Assembly: GCA_963662395.1 (NCBI GenBank)
Contig: OY759511.1
Span: forward strand, 248,001 to 312,000
Length of the DNA: 64,000 bases
From: JAPOXR01 sp963662395
GTDB taxonomy: Bacteria; Pseudomonadota; Alphaproteobacteria; Rhodobacterales; Rhodobacteraceae
Direction: 5' to 3'
A program made the translations under genes and the position numbers. How positions within the stretch are numbered: the stretch's first letter is position 1; each line of letters begins with the position of its first letter. The notes beneath the pieces were generated by a model, which did not search any database, was not told the DNA's origin, and saw only the letters and a list, made by a program, of their open reading frames with translations. Positions 1-9,025 of the stretch are shown one piece after another.

Positions 1-286
1 GCCTTTCCCGGATCATCGTCCAGTCCGGATAGGCCGAGAATGCATCGAGCCAGATGGCGCGCCCGGCCAGGAACCCGGATGCGCCGGCAGCGAATGCGTG
101 TTCCAGGACCGCCCTGAACTCGGGCTTGCCGGCGCCAGCGGACAGCATCACCCAGGGGCGTCCGGCAAGGCGGCCCATTTCATCGAACAGGGCCTGAACG
201 GCGGCGGAGCCATCGGCATCAGCGGCGTTGACGGGGCTTTCCAGCTTGAACACGTCCACGCCGTATTCCGGCCTGGCGAACTCCTC
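1..286 (-). pseudogene. Class I aldolase (LacD-like), 3' part, continues past left edge
   Basis: This is the C-terminal part of the aldolase whose 5' part lies at 2235-2959. Reading the minus strand from 286 gives the family's end, with AGRPWVMLSAGAGKPEFR, then GASGFLAGRAIWLDAF and AYPDW, typical of the last strands of the tagatose-1,6-bisphosphate aldolase TIM barrel. The first 137 bases repeat the end of the 5' part because an IS1634-type element duplicated its target. Removing the element and one repeat restores the reading frame. The stop codon lies beyond the window. Confidence 0.85.
150..286. repeat. Long target-site duplication, copy 1
   Basis: This 136-137 bp stretch is repeated exactly at 2235-2371, on the other side of the transposase-bearing insert. 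The last base can be assigned to the repeat or to the element's inverted repeat. Both copies are aldolase coding sequence. Confidence 0.9.
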
Positions 287-2234
287 TTGACTTCAGACAT
301 TTTCTTCCACAACTCATTGATATACAATGAGTCATGCATTTTCCGGGGGCACTACATTTCGGCCTTGCCCGGATCCTCCTCCTCATGAAGGCCCGTCAGT
401 CCTGCCGGCTTTTTCCCTCTTGGGACGTGCAGACAAACGGCGCCCGCTTCCAGGTCAGGCCCAATACCCGGTAGATCCGCCGGGCATCTTCCGTCGGCGC
501 GCTTGGCATGGCGAATTTCCGGTCACCAGTCTTCTCGTAGAGGATGCTGATCTCCAGCTCGCCCAGCGCCCGGCGGATCCGGTCCGCACTCATCCGCCAC
601 CCCCTTGCCGCCAGGCGGTGCCGCAAATGTTGCAGGCAGCAGAACGCCATGTAGCAGATGGCGACATGCGCCCGTATCCGGCGCGGTGCCCAGTGGAAGA
701 CCGGACGGATCCTGAGATCGTGCTTGTTGACACGGAAGCAGGCCTCGATCTCGGCCAGCTGGCGGTACTGGATGACGAGGTCGCGGGGGTCGGCATCGTC
801 GCAGCCCCGGGCGACGATGCCCCGCAGCCCGTCCCAGGACGCGGCAGCGGCAATTTTCTCTTCGTTCAGCGCCACGCGCCCGTCCGGAAAGTCCAGGAAG
901 CGGGCCGTGCCCCGGTTGCCCAGCGAGGCCGCCCCGGCACCCTTGGCCAGCCGGGTCCGCAGCCGCTCGATCTGCCGCTCCCGCTGGTGCGCATCCTTGC
1001 GGGCCCGGCGCGGCGAATGCGTGACCACGAGCCTGGCATCGCCGTCGCTGATGGCGCGGATCCGACCCAGTTGCTCCGCGTGCCTGTCCCGTCCCCATGG
1101 CGCATAGGCATCCAGATCGAGGATCTGCCGCTTCAGCGCCACCCGGCACGATTTCAGGCGGGCGCCGAGAATGTAGGGCGTACCCCGCTGCTCGAGCGCC
1201 TGCCGGTTCTCGCGGCTGATCATTCCGGCATCGGCCACCACCGTGAAGGCAATGCCGGGATGGCGCCGCTCCAGCGCATCGAGCGCCTGGACCAGCGTGC
1301 CACCCTCATGGGTGTTGCCCGGATGGAGTTCGTAGCCGACCGGCAGGCCTTCCGGTGTCACCAGCAGCGCAAACAGCACCTGCACCCGGTGCGGCTTGCC
1401 ATCCTTGCTGTAGCCCCGGTGCCGGTCGTCGCCCTCGGCATCGGATTCGAAGTAGAGCGTCGTCGTGTCGTAGAAGATCACCGTGACCGGCGCCGGCAGC
1501 AACGTCTCTGCCACATCCCGCGACCGCCGGCAGATCGCCTCGATCATCCTCTCGTCAATACGGTCCATGCTGCGATAGACATGGTCGAGGTTCAGCGAAA
1601 GCTGGCCATGGCGTTCCAGGTCTCGGGTCATGGCCCGCTTCGATTGCGGCCGGGCGATGCGGGCCAGTACCATCTCCCTGATGTTGCGATTGGCGCTCAT
1701 GCGGCGGGCACCGAACAGCCGGTCCCAGCCGAGTTGGGCATAGACCTCGCCGAAGGCCTCCCGCACGCCGATGGCAATGCGTGCATCCTCGCGGCAATCG
1801 GCCAGATCGACCCCGAACGGCCCGGGGTCCGGCCGCGCCCGCCGCGACTGCTCGGCCAAATCGGCGAACGCCTTCGGCGTGAACAGCGATTGCTGTCCGC
1901 TGTCGGCCAGCCTGATCTCCTCGATGATGAGGCATCCCAGTGATTCCAGTGATTCCAGCTGGGCATCGCTCGATGCGGTGCCGACATGCCTGACCACGCG
2001 CTGGCGGACCTTGTCGCCATTGCGGACCGACTTGACGACCTGGACCTTGGTGCGTCCCCCGGCAAGCATCTTTCGTCGCACGAACATGCCACGGAGACTA
2101 GGCGATGGGCCAGCGTCTGTCAAGAATAAACACAATTAGGGCACTACATTGGCATTTGTCCGAAAATGGATGCAAAACCACCGTCTGGCAAGGGTTATGG
2201 AGCCCGGTCTGCGCCTGAAACGTCTGAAGTCAAG
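287..2234. mobile_element. IS1634-family insertion sequence
   Basis: The element is about 1.95 kb, bounded by 13-bp inverted repeats (CTTGACTTCAGAC at 286-298 and its complement at 2222-2234), and contains one transposase gene. It splits a LacD-like aldolase gene and is flanked by a 136-137 bp direct duplication. IS1634 of Mycoplasma mycoides is known for long, variable target duplications, so the flanks agree with the family assigned from the transposase. A 12-bp motif, GGGCACTACATT, also occurs just inside both ends (about 346 and 2139) in direct orientation. Confidence 0.9.
396..2087 (-). CDS. IS1634-family transposase
   Basis: DDE transposase of about 563 residues, intact. The N-terminus, MFVRRKMLAGG followed by VQVVKSVRNG and QRVVRHVGTA, matches the usual start of this family. 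The catalytic region contains VIFYDTTTLYFES and GYSKDGKPHRVQ, then GYELHPGNTHEG, the characteristic signature of IS1634-like members of the IS4 superfamily. I chose ATG 2087 over the longer frame from 2135 because it fits the family start. A TTGACA-N17-TAGTCT promoter-like pair lies at about 2095-2124, immediately upstream, which would leave almost no leader. The gene fills most of the element and could supply transposition in trans to other copies. Confidence 0.88.
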   Translation of the reverse strand: MFVRRKMLAGGRTKVQVVKSVRNGDKVRQRVVRHVGTASSDAQLESLESLGCLIIEEIRLADSGQQSLFTPKAFADLAEQSRRARPDPGPFGVDLADCREDARIAIGVREAFGEVYAQLGWDRLFGARRMSANRNIREMVLARIARPQSKRAMTRDLERHGQLSLNLDHVYRSMDRIDERMIEAICRRSRDVAETLLPAPVTVIFYDTTTLYFESDAEGDDRHRGYSKDGKPHRVQVLFALLVTPEGLPVGYELHPGNTHEGGTLVQALDALERRHPGIAFTVVADAGMISRENRQALEQRGTPYILGARLKSCRVALKRQILDLDAYAPWGRDRHAEQLGRIRAISDGDARLVVTHSPRRARKDAHQRERQIERLRTRLAKGAGAASLGNRGTARFLDFPDGRVALNEEKIAAAASWDGLRGIVARGCDDADPRDLVIQYRQLAEIEACFRVNKHDLRIRPVFHWAPRRIRAHVAICYMAFCCLQHLRHRLAARGWRMSADRIRRALGELEISILYEKTGDRKFAMPSAPTEDARRIYRVLGLTWKRAPFVCTSQEGKSRQD

Positions 2235-2371
2235 ACCCAGGGGCGTCCGGCAAGGCGGCCCATTTCATCGAACAGGGCCTGAACGGCGGCGGAGCCATCG
2301 GCATCAGCGGCGTTGACGGGGCTTTCCAGCTTGAACACGTCCACGCCGTATTCCGGCCTGGCGAACTCCTC
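2235..2371. repeat. Long target-site duplication, copy 2
   Basis: Second copy of the 137-bp target sequence at 150-286; no mismatch was seen. It is unusually long for a DDE transposon but expected for IS1634 relatives. Confidence 0.9.
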
Positions 2372-2959
2372 GACCGACGCCAGAACGAGACCGCACTGCT
2401 TGCCCTTCATTTCAACCTGGGCGCTGGTCTGGCGGGAGTCGGTCGCCAGGGGATAAACGAGCAACTCCAGGAGGAATGGAATGTCGAGGCGCGCGCAGTC
2501 CTCGCCAATGCGCCTGACATATTCCTGCTGCCGCCTGATCACGTCGCTACCGGCGTCAGGTCGATACCAGGCAAGAACCTTGACCGCGTCACCACCCATG
2601 CGCTTGATCTTCCCGACCGACCAGTCATCGATACTGGTCGACAGGCGGCCACTGCCGGTATCCTCGAACAGGCTGTCCTCAAGCGTCACCACCAACCCCC
2701 GGGCCGGGGAGAGTGCATCGATCGAATGCGGGATCGCGTAATGCGGATCGAGAAGCATCGCCGTGGCCTGTGTCTCGAGCGTCTCGACCAGCAATCGCTT
2801 GAAGCGGGCAACCTGGTCCCAGGGTGCCTCGTCGAGGCCGAGATGCCGGGCGATCGGACCCTTGATCGGCGGCCGCTGGTCAACGGCGATCATCTTGAAG
2901 ACGCCTCGGGCATCCGACATGCGTCGCAGCCCCCACAGCTTTCCTGGTGTCAGTTGCAT
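2235..2959 (-). pseudogene. Class I aldolase (LacD-like), 5' part, disrupted by IS
   Basis: This part starts at ATG 2959 (MQLTPGKLWGLRRM), preceded by GGGAGAGA at a good spacing; a longer reading to 3004 is less likely. Features of the tagatose-1,6-bisphosphate aldolase family are visible: FKMIAVDQRPPIKG near the start, MLLDPHYAIP, VKVLAWYRPDA (region of the Schiff-base lysine), FLLELLVYP and VDVFKLESPV. The enzyme would cleave a ketohexose bisphosphate into two triose phosphates. An IS1634-type element ends the frame at the duplicated segment; the rest of the gene is at 1-286. It lies downstream of a TRAP operon with a DeoR regulator, which suggests a sugar or sugar-acid pathway; the true substrate is unknown. 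As sequenced, the gene should be non-functional. Confidence 0.85.
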
Positions 2960-3124
2960 GTCATTCTCTCCCATGGAAGGCGTGTGCTGCCCTCGAAAGC
3001 GCACTTCATCCTCGCCGCATTCGCCATGCGGCAGCGAACTGGCAGATCCAGGCTGCCCCTGGCAGGAATTCAGTCCGGAAGGCCGGGTCCATTGTCGCCT
3101 TGCCTGCCATGAACGGGCCAGCCA

Positions 3125-4408
3125 TCAATCCACGGCCAGGCCGCTCGGCACGGCGTCAGGACGACCGAGGCGTCCTCGGAGCGAAGCTGTGCCGCTCAGC
3201 GCGTGCATGAAGGCAACCAGGTCCGCAACCTCGCTGTCCGACAGCGAGACGGGCACGATGTCCAGCCGGGAGGACAGGCGGGCCCGTTCACGGGCATCGT
3301 CGAGCGGCAGGAAATCGGTGGCGGACAACCATGGAACTTCCGGCAGGGCTGCCAGTCGGGGCTGCCAGCTTGCAAACGACCTCTTCGGTGCCAGGTGATG
3401 GCGGATGATCCCCTCGAGTGTCGGGTAGGCACCATTGTGTCCGTATGGGCCGGTCAGGGCGACGTTGCGGAGCGACGGGGTACGAAAGCGGTAGGTATCC
3501 TCGAGCCTGTCCGACACCGCCATATGCCCGACATCACGAGCCACGGGATCCCATTGTCGGGTTCTTCCTGGTCCGAAATGGGGAAGCATCAGCGCATGGA
3601 ACCCGTGATCCGTGAGCAGCGGTCCCGAATGGCAGAGGCTGCAGCCGGCCTTGCCATAAAACAATTCCAGTCCTGATTGCTGCCGGGCCGACAGGGCGGA
3701 TGTCTCGCCGCCGAGGAAGGCGTCGAACGGGCTGTCATGGCTTCGGAACTCGGTTGCAACGAAGGAAGCAATGGCGTTGGCGATATGCGTGATGTCGATG
3801 TCGAGTGGGCCATTCACGTCATCAAACGCGGCGACGAATCGACCTTCGTATTCGGGGATGGCGCGAACGCGTCGGGCAAGGATCGGCCAGACGGCATCAA
3901 TGCGGTCATAGGCGGCACCAGCGATCTGGTTTTCGCCAGGATCCCCGGCCATTTCGAATTGCGAAGTCGGTGGAAAGAGCGTCTGCACGGCAAGAATGCT
4001 GTCCAGCCCTTCCGGTAGCCATTCCTGTGCGGGCGTGTTGAACCCGTTCTCGTAGATGTCCGATACCGTGATGCGGCCGTCATGGAACAGCGTTTCCACC
4101 TCGACGGCACCGAGGTTCCAGAGCGCGGGAGCATTGCGCGGTATTCGCTTTCGGATGCGGCTGGCGCCAGTTCCGGGGATTCGAGCCGGACCGATTCCGG
4201 ACCCGCCTTCACCGATCCCGAGTGACAGCGCGTCGGTGGTGGCGTGATCGGGGTTATGGCATGTCGCGCATGAGATATTCCGGTTGCCCGAGAGGATCGG
4301 ATCGAAGAACAGGAGTTGGCCCAACTCGACCTGCCCGGCGTCGAATTCGAGGAAATCGGAGGGTTGCAATTGCCGCGGAAGATCGATTCCATGGGCAGGG
4401 ACGCACAT
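3125..4408 (-). CDS. Di-haem cytochrome c peroxidase (MauG/CcpA family)
   Basis: Periplasmic di-haem peroxidase family protein with two c-type haem sites: CATCH early in the protein (NISCATCHNPDHAT) and CSLCH in the middle (KAGCSLCHSG). Further family motifs are LGQLLFFDPILSGN, RNAPALWNLG, LFHDGR and the late FRTPSLRNVALTGPYGHNG. Such proteins reduce peroxide or oxidise partner proteins using cytochrome electrons. The start is unclear: ATG 4408 leaves only a stub before the mature region (IDLPRQLQ), while a hydrophobic stretch, SFLLAFMCVPAHG, just upstream looks like a signal peptide without an ordinary start codon. The upstream frame runs antisense into the Sel1 gene. The gene is divergent from that Sel1 gene. 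Confidence 0.85.
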   Translation of the reverse strand: MCVPAHGIDLPRQLQPSDFLEFDAGQVELGQLLFFDPILSGNRNISCATCHNPDHATTDALSLGIGEGGSGIGPARIPGTGASRIRKRIPRNAPALWNLGAVEVETLFHDGRITVSDIYENGFNTPAQEWLPEGLDSILAVQTLFPPTSQFEMAGDPGENQIAGAAYDRIDAVWPILARRVRAIPEYEGRFVAAFDDVNGPLDIDITHIANAIASFVATEFRSHDSPFDAFLGGETSALSARQQSGLELFYGKAGCSLCHSGPLLTDHGFHALMLPHFGPGRTRQWDPVARDVGHMAVSDRLEDTYRFRTPSLRNVALTGPYGHNGAYPTLEGIIRHHLAPKRSFASWQPRLAALPEVPWLSATDFLPLDDARERARLSSRLDIVPVSLSDSEVADLVAFMHALSGTASLRGRLGRPDAVPSGLAVD

Positions 4409-4432
4409 GAAAGCCAGCAGAAAAGATCCCCG

Positions 4433-4906
4433 ATGAAGTATCTTGTGTTTGTTGCCGCGCTTTGCGCTACCGGCACGGCGTCGGCCGAAATCGAAACGGC
4501 TCGCGATCTCATGGATGCCGGGCAATATGGCGCGGCGATGGTGGAGTTGTTGCCGGCGGCCCGTGCCGGCAACGCCGAGGCGGAAGAGCTTATCGGCGTC
4601 ATGTATGCGTCCGGACTTGGCGTGGAGCGCGATGATGTCCGTGCATTCGAATGGTACCTCCGCGCCTCCATGAAAGGACATGCGGGTGCCCAGTCCGGGA
4701 TCGGGTGGTACTACGAAGTCGGCCGGGGACTTCCTGCCCCCGATCTCGTGCGATCCTATACGTGGTTCGTTCTTTCCGCGATCGGCGGAGATCCCGACGC
4801 GGCCATCTCGCAGGAAGAAGTTCTGAAGAAGATGACGCCGGAACAAATCGAAAAGGCTCATGTGTTGATCAATGATTACCGGGGTTGGCTATATCCGTTC
4901 CGGTAG
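4433..4906 (+). CDS. Secreted Sel1/TPR-repeat protein
   Basis: Small exported protein of about 157 residues. ATG 4433 gives a clean signal peptide (MKYLVFVAALCATGTASA). The mature part has two Sel1-like helical repeats, seen as AEAEELIGVMYASGLGVERD...AFEWYLRASMKGHAGAQ and then GWYYEVGRGLPAP..RSYTWFVLSAIGGDPDA. Sel1 repeats are protein-interaction scaffolds; no catalytic motif is visible. It is divergent from the di-haem peroxidase with almost no intergenic space, so their 5' ends or leaders may overlap. Function unknown. Confidence 0.8.
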   Translation: MKYLVFVAALCATGTASAEIETARDLMDAGQYGAAMVELLPAARAGNAEAEELIGVMYASGLGVERDDVRAFEWYLRASMKGHAGAQSGIGWYYEVGRGLPAPDLVRSYTWFVLSAIGGDPDAAISQEEVLKKMTPEQIEKAHVLINDYRGWLYPFR

Positions 4907-4959
4907 AGTGAACGGGGACCGAGCGTCGCAGGGCCCCCATTCCGGTTCGTGTCTCGTGG

Positions 4960-6018
4960 TCAGTTGATGTCCATTTCCGTGGCGGATTCCAGATCGGCTT
5001 CGGCATCGGCGACCGCGGCAACGAGGGCGTCGAAGATTTCCTCACCGCCGTCGATATTCTCCCTGAACCAGTCATAGACCGGTGCAGCAGCCTCGCGGAA
5101 CTGTGCCTTTTCCGCTGGAGTTGGCACGTAGAGATCACCGCCTCCGGCAACAAAGTCGGAATAGGCCTGGATCGACTTACGTTTGGGCGAGGCGAATGTC
5201 GCCTGTTGCAACGCCGCGAAACCGTCGACCACGACCCGGCGCATATCTTCCGGCATCGACATGAACGCCTCGTTGTTCATCCACCACAGGGCACCCATAT
5301 ATGCGTGACCGTCAAGCGTGACATACTGAAGCCCGGCATCCGGGAACTTCATGCCCATGATGTCGGTGATGCCGTTCTTGGAGCCTTCGACCACGCCGGT
5401 CTGGAACGACGTGAAGAGTTCCGGCCAGGGGATCGGTGTCGGCGATGCGCCAAGTGCCTTGACCAGTTCCTGCGGAAGATCGGCGACGACGGTACGAATC
5501 TTCAGCCCGGAAAGGTCATCCGGACTCATGACCCGGCGCTTGGTATTGGCAAAGTTGCGCCAGCCACCGGTGTTGCCGATCGTCATCAGGCGGATCGTGT
5601 CGTCCGAGTTTTCCAGCGCCATCTCGCGCATCTTGCGGGTAAAATTGCCCGACAGGACAGATTCGGCGATCCGGTCGTTTGCCATCAGGTACGGCAGATC
5701 GAGAACCTGGACATAGGGGAAAATGCCGGCGGCACCACCCGAGGTCGAGATGTAGACATCGACCGATCCGTCGGCCACGCCTTGCAGGCATTCGGCGCCG
5801 TTTCCGCAAAGCTGCGTGCCGATGAACAGTTCAACCTCGATGGCGCCATTCGACGCGCTCTCGACAAAGCTCTTGAAAACGACCAGGCCATCATAATCCT
5901 CGTCATTCTCGTTCGAATTCGCAGTGGCACGAATCGTGTAGTCGGCTGCTGCTGCCGGAAGCGCAATTCCAGCGACAACGGCCGCGACCGTCAAGGATAT
6001 CAGTGTGGATCTTATCAT
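4960..6018 (-). CDS. TRAP transporter substrate-binding protein (DctP family)
   Basis: Periplasmic solute receptor of 352 residues with signal peptide MIRSTLISLTVAAVVAGIAL..AAA. DctP-family features are FVESASNGAIEVELFIGTQLCG, GVADGSVDVYISTSGGAAG, VLDLPYLM, MSPDDLSGLKIRTV (the segment carrying the conserved substrate-binding arginine) and LGASPTPIPWPELFTSFQTGVVEG. It would deliver an organic acid, probably a sugar acid, to the DctQM permease encoded just upstream in the same operon (31-bp gap). The ligand cannot be read from sequence; an adjacent LacD-like aldolase and DeoR regulator hint at a carbohydrate. Confidence 0.9.
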   Translation of the reverse strand: MIRSTLISLTVAAVVAGIALPAAAADYTIRATANSNENDEDYDGLVVFKSFVESASNGAIEVELFIGTQLCGNGAECLQGVADGSVDVYISTSGGAAGIFPYVQVLDLPYLMANDRIAESVLSGNFTRKMREMALENSDDTIRLMTIGNTGGWRNFANTKRRVMSPDDLSGLKIRTVVADLPQELVKALGASPTPIPWPELFTSFQTGVVEGSKNGITDIMGMKFPDAGLQYVTLDGHAYMGALWWMNNEAFMSMPEDMRRVVVDGFAALQQATFASPKRKSIQAYSDFVAGGGDLYVPTPAEKAQFREAAAPVYDWFRENIDGGEEIFDALVAAVADAEADLESATEMDIN

Positions 6019-6049
6019 GGATTACCTCCTAGGTTTGAGTGTTGGTGCC

Positions 6050-7549
6050 CTATTGAACGAACCCCGTAAGGCGCGGGATGGTCATTGAAAGTGCCGGAAT
6101 ATAGGTGATCAGGAAAATCACGACGACTTCGACCGCCAGGAATGGCAGAATCGCCCTTGAAATCGTTTCGACCCTCTCACCGGACACGGACGAAGCCACG
6201 AAAAGCACGAGCCCCATCGGTGGGGTGGCAAGGCCTACGGTCAGATTCACCGACATGATGATTGCGAAGTGCACCGGATGGACCCCGAGATCAACGAAGA
6301 TCGGCCCCAGGATCGGCCCCAGGATGATGATGGCCGGCCCGGCATCCAGGAACATGCCGACGATGAACAGGAGAATGTTGATAAGAAACAGGAGCATCAG
6401 CGGGTTGCTGCTGAGCTCAAGCATGAAATCTGCCATCTGTTCGGGTGCATGGCTGAGGCTGACCACGGTCTTGAATGCGACGGCGGCGCCGACAAGCAGC
6501 AGGACGGTGGAGGAAGACAGCGCCGCACGCATGAGAATGCCGGGAAGATCACTGAGCCGCATGGAGCGCAGGACACCAAAGGCGACGACAAGAGCATATG
6601 CCACTGCGATGGCAGAGGCTTCGGTTGGCGTGAAGACGCCGACCAGGATACCGCCGAGAATGATGATCGGTGTCTGCAGCGGCGCCACCGCCTTCTTGCA
6701 GGTGATACGAAAATCGGGGGAAACCCTGGATCGGAGGCGCATGAGAAGGAGATGCGCAAAGGGAAGCAGGACGATGAAGACCAGCCAGCCATTGAAACCC
6801 ACTTCGACGCTCAAGGTGGAGCGAAGCAGCGCCGCAATGCCGGAATAGAGCGCCGCCAGTACGCCGGCGATGTTGATGCGCAAGAGGACGAAGGAAACCC
6901 GGTGCTCGACGGGAGAGATGGCCTGGTTCCGATTCACGATGCGTTCGGCCTTCGGAAGGTCGTAACGGTCGGCCATCAAACGCACGACGACCATGAGACC
7001 GAGCCCGACGAGAACGCCAGGCACGATTCCGGCCAGGAAAAGGGCAGCAACGCTCTCACCCATGACATAGGCGTAGATGATCATGATCCCGGAGGGCGGA
7101 ATGATGGGGCCGATCACCGAGCTTGCCGCGGTGATCGCCGCCGCAAACTTCCGAGAGTATCCATTCTTTTCCATGGCAGGGATCAATGTCGATCCAAGCG
7201 CCGACGTATCGGCGACTGCCGACCCCGACAGCCCGGCAAACAGGATGGAGCTGAGAATGTTCACATGGGCAAGCCCGCCGCGCAGATGACCCATGAGCGC
7301 CTGGCTGAATTCCACGAGGCGGGTGGTGATGTCACCCTTGTTCATCAACTCGCCCGCCAGGACGAAAAATGGCAGCGCCATCAACGGGAAGGAGTCCATG
7401 CCATTATAGACATTCCGATAGAGCAGAGCGATGTCGCGCTCCTGCCCATTCAGCCAGAGCAGCAGTCCCGGTGCCAGCAGCAGGGCAAAGAAGACCGGAA
7501 GGCCGATCAGCAGGAAGACAAGGAAAACGGGGAGGAACAATGCCAGCAT
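6050..7549 (-). CDS. TRAP transporter large permease (DctM)
   Basis: Inner-membrane protein of 499 residues with many hydrophobic segments. Typical DctM motifs are FPLMALPFFVLAGELMNKG, ILFAGLSGSAVADTSALGS, and IIPPSGIMIIYAYV, followed by late FLDAGPAIIILGPILGPI and GLATPPMGLVLFVA. It forms the sodium-driven translocation channel of the TRAP system. A hydrophilic insert near residues 200-280 makes it longer than the usual 425-440 residues. The start ATG overlaps the last base of the dctQ stop codon, so translation is probably coupled. Confidence 0.92.
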   Translation of the reverse strand: MLALFLPVFLVFLLIGLPVFFALLLAPGLLLWLNGQERDIALLYRNVYNGMDSFPLMALPFFVLAGELMNKGDITTRLVEFSQALMGHLRGGLAHVNILSSILFAGLSGSAVADTSALGSTLIPAMEKNGYSRKFAAAITAASSVIGPIIPPSGIMIIYAYVMGESVAALFLAGIVPGVLVGLGLMVVVRLMADRYDLPKAERIVNRNQAISPVEHRVSFVLLRINIAGVLAALYSGIAALLRSTLSVEVGFNGWLVFIVLLPFAHLLLMRLRSRVSPDFRITCKKAVAPLQTPIIILGGILVGVFTPTEASAIAVAYALVVAFGVLRSMRLSDLPGILMRAALSSSTVLLLVGAAVAFKTVVSLSHAPEQMADFMLELSSNPLMLLFLINILLFIVGMFLDAGPAIIILGPILGPIFVDLGVHPVHFAIIMSVNLTVGLATPPMGLVLFVASSVSGERVETISRAILPFLAVEVVVIFLITYIPALSMTIPRLTGFVQ

Positions 7550-8133
7550 CAGTCAGCTGCCATGACCATGCCGCCTGCATCATCGGGAGGCAGGTCGGTA
7601 TCCGGTGAAAACAGTCGCACCAGCATGCGGAGGATCAACTCGACATTGACCAAGATCAGAAGGGCGGCGCAAACCAGGAGCGATCCGTACATGTAGCGCA
7701 GCTTGACCTTGACCGATTCCAGCCCGACCAGATCCAGCGGTATGCGCAGGGACGAACTGTCGAACCGGCCGCCGAACCCGAATGTGTGGTTGTAGCCATG
7801 TCCGATGGCGGTCAGCAGAACGGCAAGCGAAAACGCCAGGAGCAGCAGTCCGAGGACATGCGACGGCACCCTTGCCATCGCCCGGGGCAGCAGGTCAATG
7901 GATACGAAACCGCTCCAGCGCATTCCCGACGGTGCCATGAAGGCAATCATCCACAGCATCAGGAAACGCGCCGCTTCGTCCGGCCAGGCCAGGGCATTGT
8001 TCATGATGTAACGAAAAAAGACCTGGGCAAGAATGACCAGCACCATGAGGGCGAGGGCGATCCAGGCAAGCTGACGCCCGAGGCGCAATATCCTCGTGTT
8101 GATCCAGGCGATGGGGCGCAGGAGCACCAGCAT
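7549..8133 (-). CDS. TRAP transporter small permease (DctQ)
   Basis: Membrane protein of about 194 residues with four predicted segments, for example AWIALALMVLVILAQVFFRY and VLGLLLLAFSLAVLLTAIGHG. The motif QVFFRYIMNNALAWPDEAARFLMLW is typical of DctQ. ATG 8133 is preferred over 8154 because GGAGAGG lies 7 bp before it. First gene of the dctQMP operon, read from a strong-looking promoter at 8203-8231. Confidence 0.9.
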   Translation of the reverse strand: MLVLLRPIAWINTRILRLGRQLAWIALALMVLVILAQVFFRYIMNNALAWPDEAARFLMLWMIAFMAPSGMRWSGFVSIDLLPRAMARVPSHVLGLLLLAFSLAVLLTAIGHGYNHTFGFGGRFDSSSLRIPLDLVGLESVKVKLRYMYGSLLVCAALLILVNVELILRMLVRLFSPDTDLPPDDAGGMVMAAD

Positions 8134-8202
8134 CCGAATTCCTCTCCAAACCACCCAAATCGAAGTGCAATAAGTTGCGTTTTACATTACGTTTGGTTCG
8201 TA

Positions 8203-8231
8203 ATTATGTCAGATACGAATATTCGTGTCAA
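8203..8231 (-). promoter_or_regulatory. Promoter of the dctQMP operon with an embedded palindrome
   Basis: On the minus strand TTGACA (8226-8231) and CATAAT (8203-8208) are separated by exactly 17 bp, a near-consensus sigma-70 promoter pointing to dctQ. A perfect 12-bp palindrome, ACGAATATTCGT (8215-8226), occupies the upstream half of the spacer and touches the -35 box, where a bound repressor would block RNA polymerase. The neighbouring DeoR-type gene is the obvious candidate regulator, although this is inferred from position only. Confidence 0.72.
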
Positions 8232-8248
8232 CCGCCATGAACTCCGTG

Positions 8249-9025
8249 CTACTCGGCAACGACGAGGTCGGAGTTCTGTCGAGCGCAGAGCGCCCGCAGG
8301 GCGGCGGGACATGATCTGTCGGTGACAAGCATGTCGACCTGGCCGAGTTGACCGATGCAGACCGGCGCCATGCGACCGAACTTTGTACTGTCCGCCGCCA
8401 GCACGACGTTGCGGGAATGTTCGATTATCGCACGCGCTACGCTCACCTGTCGAAGATCGTAATCGAGGAGGGCACCGTCATGCGAGATGCCTGCTGCGCC
8501 GATGACGGCAATGTCGACCCGGAACTGGCGGATGAAGTCGACGGCGTGCTCGCCAACGATTGCCCCGTCGGCCCGGCGCACGACTCCGCCCGGAACCATG
8601 ACCTCAATTCCGGGGAACTCCTTGATTTCATTTGCAAGATAGACTGAATCCGTGACCAGTTTCAGCCCGACGTGATGTGATAATCGCATGGCAACCACAG
8701 CTGTTGTGGTTCCGGAATTGATCAACACCGTCGTGTTGTTCGGAATTCTCGATGCAACCGCCGATGCGATGGCCGCCTTCTCTTCCCGTGCGATCTCCTG
8801 CCGGACCCTGAACCTCGTATATTCGGCCCCGGCCGCCAGGACAGCGCCACCGTGGAACCGTATGATCTGGTTGACCTCGGCGAGTGCGTTCAGATCCTTC
8901 CTGATGGTTTGCGGTGTGGTTTCGAACGCCGCCGCGAGTTCATCCACCATGGCGCGGCCTCTGGACTGAAGATGCTTCAGTATTTCTGTCCGGCGCCAGT
9001 TTGAATTCCGGCTCACTCTGGTCAT
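8249..9025 (-). CDS. DeoR/GlpR-family transcriptional regulator
   Basis: Regulator of about 258 residues. The N-terminal DeoR helix-turn-helix is RRTEILKHLQSRGRAMVDEL followed by TTPQTIRKDLNAL and IIRFHGGAVL. The C-terminal sensor domain has VLINSGTTTAVVA, VTDSVYLANEI, VMVPGGVVRRADGAIVGEHAV and VVLAADSTKFGR, the phospho-sugar binding fold typical of the family. ATG 9025 fits the family start. It sits directly upstream of the TRAP operon on the same strand and probably represses it until a phosphorylated sugar accumulates. The palindrome at 8215-8226 is a likely operator. Confidence 0.9.
   Translation of the reverse strand: MTRVSRNSNWRRTEILKHLQSRGRAMVDELAAAFETTPQTIRKDLNALAEVNQIIRFHGGAVLAAGAEYTRFRVRQEIAREEKAAIASAVASRIPNNTTVLINSGTTTAVVAMRLSHHVGLKLVTDSVYLANEIKEFPGIEVMVPGGVVRRADGAIVGEHAVDFIRQFRVDIAVIGAAGISHDGALLDYDLRQVSVARAIIEHSRNVVLAADSTKFGRMAPVCIGQLGQVDMLVTDRSCPAALRALCARQNSDLVVAE

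Noticed and set aside
327..1943. 538-codon plus-strand frame across the IS1634-type element
   Set aside because: It is antisense to the transposase, has no family motifs, and reflects GC-rich codon shadowing.
6269..7696. 475-codon plus-strand frame opposite dctM
   Set aside because: His/Asp/Glu/Gln-rich composition typical of the antisense of membrane proteins; the minus strand is a clear TRAP permease.
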